From: Balneolia bacterium
GTDB taxonomy: Bacteria > Bacteroidota > Rhodothermia > Balneolales > Cyclonatronaceae
Assembly (NCBI GenBank): GCA_003566395.1
Contig: PXDL01000253.1
Location: 1 to 16,696 of the forward strand
Direction of reading: 5' to 3'
Length of the DNA: 16,696 bases
Shown in pieces: positions 5,248-11,779 of this stretch (within the stretch, counting starts at the first letter, position 1; each line of letters opens with the position of its first letter). The translations under genes and the position numbers were made by a program. A model generated the notes under the pieces. That model saw nothing but the letters and a program-made list of their open reading frames with translations, was not told the origin of the DNA and searched no databases.

Positions 5248-8061
5248 TTATTTCACGAGCATCATTTTGCGTGTAAACTGTTGGCTACCCGCCTGCATGC
5301 GAATCAGATAAACCCCGCTGGTCAGGCGACTTCCATCAAAAACCGATGTATGCGTTCCGGCCTGCATTTCTTCGCGGTCGGCCAGCATCGCAACCCGCTG
5401 CCCCAGAATATTGACTACTTCAATCGTTACAGCCGCTTGCTCACTGAGATCGAAAACAATATTCGTGGTTGGGTTAAATGGATTCGGATAGTTTTGATGC
5501 AGAGCCGTTGTGCGCGGAAGTTCTTCGGTTTCTGAACCTGTACCGGTTTCGAGGGTATATTCCACAACGACTTCATCAAGAGACTGCTGAGCACTCTGCC
5601 CGTCTATGATTGAAGCGCGATTCACCAATAACAAAGCTCCGTTTGCCCAGGTTTGCGTAGCATCAATTTCGAACCGGATTAATTCCTGGGTTGAAACAGG
5701 CTCTGTCTGACCTTTGTGAACTTTAGCTCCGGATAACCGATGAGCATCAATCAAACTAAACTCCAGCAGACGATTCTCATCAATCCATACTTCGGCCCAT
5801 TCAGCGGCTTCGGCTTCGCTCAGGGTGAATGATTCCTCCTCAACACCTTCGAGTTCGAAAGCAAATGAAACACCCTGTATATCAAGCCAATCTGCAGCCG
5901 ACAAGGTGACTATGAACCGATCGCCGGCCTGCACAGACGGAAGATTGAGTTCTGCTAAAGCGGGTTCCGTATCGCGCGACTCACCGTGTGTTTCACCAAA
6001 ATTGAGGCCCACGGCCAACAGGTCGGTCTGATTTATGGATCCGCTTCCATCGGTATCGGCATACGTTGCCGCAGCAGGATCCCAGGGCTCAGCCGGCTGT
6101 CCGGTCCATTCCAAAGATGCATCATCGCGTGCCGGACCCGTTTGGTTCCAGAAAACTCCAAGTGGAAGCACATCTTCTTCATTGACCACACCGTCGTTGT
6201 TCGTGTCGCCCGGCCAAACGGTTACCAATTCAGGTGGTGTGTCTTCCTCATTATTGAAAAATACCGTATCAAGAATTTGCGGTTCATCTGCCGGTCCGAG
6301 GGTCAGCTCCCTGTCTTCATTAAAGGGTCCACCGTCGCCGACATTTCCTTCGAACGTACCGTCTTCTTCGTCTATGCCGTAATAGAATTTGTAGTTGATG
6401 ACGCTGCCCTCTTCTCCCTCCACTTCAAAGGTAGCCGAATAGACGCCTTCCCCTTCTTCGGTCAGCGGATTGTCCAGGCTGAAATCATTGAAAATGCCGC
6501 GAACAAAAACCGTTTCTGTTTCGGGATCAAAATTTCCCAGCTGCTCCTGCACGCTCATATCCACCGAAAACGTTATCGGGCGGGTATCCGGGTCCGGTGC
6601 GACTTCATCTTCATTATTGAAAAATACCGTATCAAGAATTTGAGGACTGTCGGCTTCCCCGAGGGTTAAAACACGATTCAGATCCGGATCGTCGTTAAGC
6701 AGTTCCCAGCCATCATTCGGAAGTTCACGTTCGTCTCCGGCTTCGATAAAATATTTGTATTCGCGGGTTGCACCTTCGGTTCCCTGAATGTCGATTGTGG
6801 TTTCAAAAACCATGTCACCGGCAGCGGTAAGGGGGTTGTCAGTGCTAAAATCGTTGAAATCTCCAGTCACATACACGATATCACCGGCATCCGGGTCGAA
6901 ATTTCCAAGCTGCTCCTGTATGCTCATATCTACGGAAAACGTAACGGGGCGTGAATCGGGCACCAGGTCTTCGCCTTCATCATTATCATAAAAGAAGACT
7001 GGCAGAATCTGCGACTCTCCGTCCGGTCCGAGGCTGAATTGCCGGTTGGGCTCACCTTCAAGTTCAAAGGTGGAGTTCAATACAAATTTAAATTCGGCGG
7101 TTGCCGTTTCAGGTCCGGTAACATCGACGGTGAGCGTATATATATCGTCCCCGGCCTCTTCCATCGGAAGCGAACTCCAGTCGGAAAATGATCCGGCCAC
7201 GTTTATGACATCCGTTTCAGGGTCGAAATTTCCGCGGGCCATTTGCACACTCATATCCACACGAAACGTGACAGGGCGCTCGGCATCGAAATCAGGTTCC
7301 TGATCGTACCACTGATTTCCGTCGAACCAGCCGTCGGTATTTCGTTCAAGGTCTCCTGTTTGATCACCGGCATTATTATTAAATATGACTCTGTCGAATG
7401 TAACGGGCACATCGTAGCTGTACCAGACGGTACCCCCGGGCGGTTCATTCATCAGCTCGCCCGGAAAGCTAATATATTCTCCTCCGGTAGATGAAAACGC
7501 ATAGGTGTAAACATCTGTCCATTCATCAGGATTGTTGTAATAAACGGTGAACGTATCCACTTCCTGAGGCGTAACGGTTACCGAAGCGGCCACTTCAACC
7601 GGCAGAGAACCGCCTGATGTATCGCGCAGATCCACGTTTTGGAATAAAAATTCGGACGTCCCTCCGGTCACATTCTCATTAACCTGAAAAAGAAATGTAG
7701 CCACGGTTCCGGTTCCGTCGCCGCTTCCGGAGGTTCGAACAACGCTTGCACCGATCCGCGACTCATCCAGATTGTCGGCTATTTTTAAAGGACTTTCACC
7801 CATCAGCTCGCCGGGCTCAACATCCAGAAATGTAAATTGATCCTGATTAAACACTACCTCAAGCCCGTAAAAAAAGAAACCTTCGGCGTCGTCAGCAGAA
7901 AAAGTTATAGCAACGACTTCACCCTGCACAGGCTCATCATTGCTGACCTCCACATCGAGGGGAACCGGAGTTTGTGCCTGTAAAGCGGAAACCCCCGGCC
8001 CGCCGGCAGCGAAGAATGTGAGCAGCATAGCTGCCGCAGAAAAAACAGTAAATCGAATCAT
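5248..8061 (-). CDS. Secreted cohesin / starch-binding / dockerin multimodular protein with T9SS sorting domain
   Basis: This 937-residue protein has no visible catalytic domain. A Sec signal peptide covers about 1-30 (likely cut near ALQAQ). Residues 33-165 look like a cohesin-type beta-sandwich. Residues 168-258 resemble CBM25/26 starch-binding modules (TVYYNN...W near the start, VIFNNN...G.W near the end). Three related E-set/CBM-like repeats begin at R262, R371 and R494, each opening RP(V/I)TF.VDMS. Residues 616-688 resemble a type I dockerin with two calcium-loop motifs, GDTNNDGVVNEEDV (618-631) and ADTDGSGSINQTDL (668-681). A second cohesin-like domain follows (about 705-835), then the T9SS type A sorting domain from NYPNPFNPTTN (857-867) to the end. 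Most of the protein is strongly acidic. It is transcribed alone: a terminator lies just downstream, and the next upstream gene on this strand ends 425 bases away. Role inferred: an extracellular or surface scaffold that binds alpha-glucan. The module names rest on pattern recognition. Confidence 0.82.
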   Translation of the reverse strand: MIRFTVFSAAAMLLTFFAAGGPGVSALQAQTPVPLDVEVSNDEPVQGEVVAITFSADDAEGFFFYGLEVVFNQDQFTFLDVEPGELMGESPLKIADNLDESRIGASVVRTSGSGDGTGTVATFLFQVNENVTGGTSEFLFQNVDLRDTSGGSLPVEVAASVTVTPQEVDTFTVYYNNPDEWTDVYTYAFSSTGGEYISFPGELMNEPPGGTVWYSYDVPVTFDRVIFNNNAGDQTGDLERNTDGWFDGNQWYDQEPDFDAERPVTFRVDMSVQMARGNFDPETDVINVAGSFSDWSSLPMEEAGDDIYTLTVDVTGPETATAEFKFVLNSTFELEGEPNRQFSLGPDGESQILPVFFYDNDEGEDLVPDSRPVTFSVDMSIQEQLGNFDPDAGDIVYVTGDFNDFSTDNPLTAAGDMVFETTIDIQGTEGATREYKYFIEAGDERELPNDGWELLNDDPDLNRVLTLGEADSPQILDTVFFNNEDEVAPDPDTRPITFSVDMSVQEQLGNFDPETETVFVRGIFNDFSLDNPLTEEGEGVYSATFEVEGEEGSVINYKFYYGIDEEDGTFEGNVGDGGPFNEDRELTLGPADEPQILDTVFFNNEEDTPPELVTVWPGDTNNDGVVNEEDVLPLGVFWNQTGPARDDASLEWTGQPAEPWDPAAATYADTDGSGSINQTDLLAVGLNFGETHGESRDTEPALAELNLPSVQAGDRFIVTLSAADWLDIQGVSFAFELEGVEEESFTLSEAEAAEWAEVWIDENRLLEFSLIDAHRLSGAKVHKGQTEPVSTQELIRFEIDATQTWANGALLLVNRASIIDGQSAQQSLDEVVVEYTLETGTGSETEELPRTTALHQNYPNPFNPTTNIVFDLSEQAAVTIEVVNILGQRVAMLADREEMQAGTHTSVFDGSRLTSGVYLIRMQAGSQQFTRKMMLVK
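6248..6279 (-). repeat. 32-base direct repeat, copy 1 (end of module repeat 3)
   Basis: These 32 bases are identical to 6611-6642. They encode the PQILDTVFFNNE-type tail of the third E-set-like module. Identity at the DNA level over every codon position points to a recent duplication or gene conversion between modules. Confidence 0.85.
6611..6642 (-). repeat. 32-base direct repeat, copy 2 (end of module repeat 2)
   Basis: Perfect match to 6248-6279, lying 363 bases away, about one module length (the modules start 123 codons apart). It marks the end of the second E-set-like module. Confidence 0.85.
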
Positions 8062-8486
8062 AGGTGTACCTTCTATATTTGGGCATTAGCAACAAAATAC
8101 GAGCGCTGATTTCGGGCCGGATCGTTATAAAAAAAATTCAGCCTCCAACAGCTGATATGAACCCTCATAACGAATGAAAGCGCTTACATACCGTAAAATA
8201 AAAACTTTTCAGTAAATTCCACGAAAACTTTTTTCTGTTCCGGAAAACTGCCCCCTCAAAATGCTTATAATCAATACTTTAAAAGCTGAATATAGCGGAT
8301 GCCGGGTTCGAAAATACGCTGCTCCCGGGTTAACAGTTTTCAAAGTTGAGGTGTGAAACCCGGAGTCGGCTGTCTCTTTCAGAATAGGACCATTACTAAA
8401 TGGTATTTAATAGTTTACCTCTGCATCAAAAAAATCAACAATCACAGAATCACAATTTTCCATGAATATTGTCTGAATTATGATTT
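8062..8486. other. Intergenic region upstream of the cohesin/dockerin gene
   Basis: 425 bases with no gene I can support. On the - strand a weak ribosome-binding-like GAAGG lies about 9 bases before the ATG at 8061. The 12-mer GTATTTTGTTGC lies on the - strand at 8089-8100 and recurs on the + strand at 13898-13909 in another intergenic region. Two direct copies of CCGGGTT (8302-8308, 8325-8331) can each pair with AACCCGG (8357-8363). Tandem AATCACA copies lie near 8442-8456. No clear terminator for the acyltransferase gene ending at 8487 was found. Confidence 0.5.
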
Positions 8487-9758
8487 TCAGGGGTTAAGCG
8501 CTTTCGCACGTGCAGTTTTAAATTGTTCGAAAAAAAGCTGCGTCAGCCGACCGGGATCCTGCATTCTCACTTTATCCGAAACTACACCGATACGCACTTT
8601 ACCGTTATAACTTATAAGGCTGATGCCGAGGCCTACTTTACCAGATTTCGGCACCCAGAACATCATATCAGTTAATTTTGAACCGGAAATATAGAGCGGC
8701 CGCTTGGGTCCGGGCACGTTGGTTACAACGGCGCTGCATTTGCTGCTCAAAAAATGAATAATCTGGCTTTCTACAAACATAGGCATACGCCCGAGCAGCG
8801 CCAGTACCCCGAAAGCAACCACGGCTTCTCCCGATCGTTTTATCTCCTTCATCTCTTGCTGAATCCAGCGAAGCTGTTCTTCCGGGTCGGGATTTCCGAC
8901 AGGCAGGCTTAGAAAAATAAGCCCGAAGCGATTTCCGGCAAGCACCGTATCATCATTTCCGCGCAGATTCACAGGCATGGTAACGCGGAAATTATCTTCC
9001 GCGGACGGATTTTCACCGTTTTCGATTAAATAGGAACGTACGGCCCGGCAGGTGAGCCACAGCAGCACATCATTTATGGTAGCGTGATGGATACGGCCCA
9101 GAGCTTTAATATCCTCCAGCGGCAAGTGATCGGACCAGGCCGCTTTCTTTTCACATTGAAGCGGGCCCTTAAGGTCGGAAGGTGTATCAGGGGGCATGAA
9201 CAAGAATTTCAACAGCGCTTTAACGACCATTTTCACCCAGCCTGCGGGCCCGCGTTTTCCGGTCTGAACCGATGATTTGGCGGGTTGGTATTCTTTGTGA
9301 GGCTGAAAATACGGGCCTTCAGGCGAAACGGTAGCAAGTGACAGTAATACCCGCACCAGCGCTATGCCGTCGGCGATACAGTGATGAAGCCGGGCCACCA
9401 GCGTACAGGTATCGCCCTGCATTACCAGATAAAACTCCCAGAGCGGCAGGTCGAAGTCAAGCGGTGTGCTCATGAGCCGGCTTATCCAGCTTTCCAGAGC
9501 ATCGGGGGAAGTATCCTCAAGCACTTTAACTTGCACATGCCGGTTCAGGTCAGGTTCTCCGGCATACTCCCAGACAGGTATGGTTTCCCGATTGATGACC
9601 CGCTGCCGGAATCGGGGAAAACGGGTCAGGAGTCTCTCTTTTAGCAACGTGCGAAATGCTTCAGGGTCCGGTGCCGGTTTAAGGGTGAGCATACCGGTTA
9701 TGACCATCTGATTCTCTTCCTGTTCCATCCGGAGCCAGGCGGAATCGGGACCCGACAT
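8487..9758 (-). CDS. Wax ester synthase / diacylglycerol acyltransferase (WS/DGAT family)
   Basis: WS/DGAT enzymes transfer a fatty acyl group from acyl-CoA to a fatty alcohol or a diacylglycerol, making wax esters or triacylglycerol as neutral storage lipid at the inner membrane. From the ATG at 9758 the product is 423 residues, close to the usual 450-480. It opens MSGPDSAWLRME, like family N-termini. It has the catalytic HHxxxDG motif as HHCIADG (H125, H126, D130), a PLW motif just before it, TIND (N229, D230) and NVPGP (347-351), all family hallmarks. A TTG at 9794 in the same frame would add 12 residues. I prefer the ATG because homologues begin at the SGPD segment, but neither start has a good ribosome binding site. 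It lies 138 bases after the phosphatase gene on the same strand and could be its last operon member. The acceptor (alcohol or diacylglycerol) cannot be told from sequence. Confidence 0.88.
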   Translation of the reverse strand: MSGPDSAWLRMEQEENQMVITGMLTLKPAPDPEAFRTLLKERLLTRFPRFRQRVINRETIPVWEYAGEPDLNRHVQVKVLEDTSPDALESWISRLMSTPLDFDLPLWEFYLVMQGDTCTLVARLHHCIADGIALVRVLLSLATVSPEGPYFQPHKEYQPAKSSVQTGKRGPAGWVKMVVKALLKFLFMPPDTPSDLKGPLQCEKKAAWSDHLPLEDIKALGRIHHATINDVLLWLTCRAVRSYLIENGENPSAEDNFRVTMPVNLRGNDDTVLAGNRFGLIFLSLPVGNPDPEEQLRWIQQEMKEIKRSGEAVVAFGVLALLGRMPMFVESQIIHFLSSKCSAVVTNVPGPKRPLYISGSKLTDMMFWVPKSGKVGLGISLISYNGKVRIGVVSDKVRMQDPGRLTQLFFEQFKTARAKALNP

Positions 9759-9896
9759 CACTTCGGTTTCATAAAATGGAGTAGCTGCGGACAACGGGAA
9801 TCTGCGTTTTCGGATTGATCTGGATCAAAGGTGAATCGAGCACATCACAAGCTAAAATATCAGATTGGCGCGTGTTTCCAATGCCTGAGGAGGATT

Positions 9897-11054
9897 TCAG
9901 CTTTCAAGCCTTCGGATAATTAATAAGGTGGCATCATCGCGCAGCCTCTCCTCCCCTGCATGTCCCAGAAAACGGTCAACGATCTGGGCGGCGCTGAACT
10001 CACCGGCCTGCATGGCTTCAACCAAAGAAGATTTCATCAGCTCAAATCCCCTAACCTGATCCTCTTCGCCGAAAAGTTCGGAAATGCCGTCGGTACAGCA
10101 GACAACTGCATCGCCGGGGGCCATGTGCATGGTTACTTCCGCAAAATTACTGTCGGGCCGCAAGCCGAGAAGATCCATCGTTTCGGGCTGCACCTCGCCT
10201 ACCGTGCCGTCTTCAACCTTATAGTGCAAAAGCGGGTATTGCAGGGCATTGCTGAAATTAATCGTAGCGGATTGGGGATCAAGCATAATTAGGCTCACCG
10301 CACAGGGCGCCTGACTTACCTGAGAATCCTCAAAAACCAACGTGTTGAGCTGGTTCATGACCCCAGCCGCCGTTTTAGGTCCGTCAGACGATTTGGTGGT
10401 CATCCCTCTTATGCTTGAGCGGATATAGGCAACATAAGCATGGGCAAAAACCCAGGCCTTCCACTTTTTGCCCATCACATCGCCGAGCACGGCAAGCATT
10501 TTGTTGTCAAGGGCGATGTAATCTATAAAATCCCCTCCCGGCACCCCTTTAAACGTCTTATGATAATGGTCGATGCTGTACCCCGGAATTTCCGGAAGTT
10601 CAACCGCATTAAGGAACTGCCCGGTTGAGCGGGAGGCTTCGTCCATTTCACGGACTACTACCTGTTGTGCTGCCTTGCGTTTGCGGATTACGTGATGCAG
10701 CTTTTTTACCAGTACCGAGGTTCCGTCGGTTTTCGGCACAAAATCATCAGCTTCAAGGTCTATACCTTTGATAATATTATCTTCCGAATTATAGGCCGAC
10801 AGAAACAGAAAGGGAATATCGCGGTAATCCGGGCTCAGTTTAAGCATTTCACGCAGCCCAAAACCGTCAAGCTCGGGCATCATAATATCACTGACAATCG
10901 CAATCGGTTTCACCTCGGAGAGCAGTTCCAGCGCTTCTTTGCCGTTTGATGCCTTTACAACCTCGAACCCCTCTTTCGATAAGGCAAAGGCGAATAGTGT
11001 CTGCATAGACAACTCGTCTTCGACCAGCAGAATCGTCTTTGGAGAATCATTCAT
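9897..11054 (-). CDS. Response regulator fused to SpoIIE-type PP2C serine phosphatase
   Basis: This 385-residue protein joins a receiver to a serine phosphatase. The receiver (about 1-122) has acidic residues E12/D13, phosphoacceptor D56 in VSDIMMP, S86 and K108. After a short helical linker (about 123-150), residues 155-382 form a PP2C/SpoIIE domain with metal-binding motifs GGDF (173-176, D175), GDVMG (191-195, D192), TDG (321-323) and DDAT (373-376). Proteins of this design remove the phosphate from a STAS-domain antagonist when their receiver is phosphorylated, which releases or blocks an anti-sigma or other partner. The STAS gene is immediately upstream (40 bases between), so it is the likely substrate. 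The segment after GDVMG reads KKWKAW rather than the more common GKG-type residues, a variant that keeps the metal-binding aspartate. No sensor kinase is in the window. Confidence 0.92.
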   Translation of the reverse strand: MNDSPKTILLVEDELSMQTLFAFALSKEGFEVVKASNGKEALELLSEVKPIAIVSDIMMPELDGFGLREMLKLSPDYRDIPFLFLSAYNSEDNIIKGIDLEADDFVPKTDGTSVLVKKLHHVIRKRKAAQQVVVREMDEASRSTGQFLNAVELPEIPGYSIDHYHKTFKGVPGGDFIDYIALDNKMLAVLGDVMGKKWKAWVFAHAYVAYIRSSIRGMTTKSSDGPKTAAGVMNQLNTLVFEDSQVSQAPCAVSLIMLDPQSATINFSNALQYPLLHYKVEDGTVGEVQPETMDLLGLRPDSNFAEVTMHMAPGDAVVCCTDGISELFGEEDQVRGFELMKSSLVEAMQAGEFSAAQIVDRFLGHAGEERLRDDATLLIIRRLES

Positions 11055-11094
11055 AATGGGTTGCCCGGTAGCATTTCAACTGCTGCGCCCGGCT

Positions 11095-11433
11095 TCAGGA
11101 CAGCGTAGAAATCGCATCCTCCTCGGAGGAATACACTTTAAAAATGTTATACAATTTGGTGAGTTCAAACATCGATTTCACCGGTGGCTGCAGGTTGGTA
11201 ACTACCAGTTCTGCATTTTTTTTAAGGGCCACCTTCAGGCTCTTGACCAACGCGCCTAAAAAGTTACTGTCGATAAACGTTAAATGCTGAAGGTTGATAA
11301 TGATAAATTTCGGAGACTTTTCCTCAATAGCAGAGCCGATTGACTCAATCAGCGGCTGAGCTTGTTTTGAGGTTCCGATCGTAAAATTAGGGCGTATAAT
11401 CGCGATATTTTTATTGTAAACAGTGTATTTCAT
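11095..11433 (-). CDS. STAS-domain anti-sigma factor antagonist (SpoIIAA/RsbV-like)
   Basis: The 112-residue product covers a single STAS domain. It has the central beta-strand/helix motif IIINLQHLTFIDSNFLGALV, with S56 after D55 at the position phosphorylated in SpoIIAA/RsbV by a serine kinase anti-sigma factor. In the family, the unphosphorylated form binds the kinase/anti-sigma protein and frees the sigma factor. The ATG at 11433 was chosen because an in-frame extension to 11502 adds 23 residues that do not fit a STAS fold. It is the first gene of a - strand pair with the receiver-phosphatase, the expected dephosphorylating enzyme. No RsbW/SpoIIAB-like kinase or sigma factor is nearby, so its partner must be encoded elsewhere. 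Confidence 0.9.
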   Translation of the reverse strand: MKYTVYNKNIAIIRPNFTIGTSKQAQPLIESIGSAIEEKSPKFIIINLQHLTFIDSNFLGALVKSLKVALKKNAELVVTNLQPPVKSMFELTKLYNIFKVYSSEEDAISTLS

Positions 11434-11779
11434 GTGTTGTCCGAAAAAATCAGTTTGGAATAAGCTATGGTAATTCAAACCCCGAAGCAGTCCCGAGACC
11501 AAAAAAACACCCGGAAATGCAGAATTACCCGGTCTCTGTCATATACTAAATAGAAAGCCTTGTAAAGACTTCTAATATTAGCCTTCTTATGCCGTATATG
11601 CAACTTTGTACGCCTTATTAATTTACCCGGAGACTGTTGCGTGTACTCATTCGAACCGAACGTGGAAATCAGATTAGATTCCGGCACAATTCCGATAGTA
11701 GATGCTTTTTTACTATTTTGGCAACTTGCAATTAATCGTTGACATATACCCTGTTAAGCTACATTGATCCCGAAAATTT
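11434..11779. other. Divergent intergenic region between STAS gene and DUF4301 gene
   Basis: 346 bases with no gene I can support. It must hold promoters in both directions. On the STAS side, GAGACC (11495-11500) and GGTCTC (11531-11536) form an inverted repeat that encloses two direct copies of ACCCGG (11509-11514, 11527-11532) and an A run that reads as seven T on the STAS strand. On the DUF4301 side lies the TTGACA promoter-like site listed separately. Confidence 0.5.
11739..11765 (+). promoter_or_regulatory. Candidate promoter of the DUF4301 gene
   Basis: TTGACA (11739-11744) matches the sigma-70 -35 consensus and is followed after 15 bases by TACATT (11760-11765), a fair -10 box at a shorter spacing than the ideal 17. 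The ATG at 11780 is only 14 bases beyond, so the 5' leader would be very short or the message leaderless. Confidence 0.4.

Noticed and set aside
5986..6669. A 227-codon open frame on the + strand
   Set aside because: It is antisense to the repeat and dockerin modules of the secreted protein. Its translation shows no domain, and the openness is explained by the codon bias of the acidic repeats opposite.
8301..8335. GGTTCGAAA, resembling a tRNA T-loop
   Set aside because: The flanking bases do not form a T-stem and no acceptor, D or anticodon arms can be built around it.
11475..11687. A 70-codon open frame on the - strand upstream of the STAS gene
   Set aside because: Composition is not protein-like, there is no ribosome binding site, and it covers the presumed divergent promoter region.
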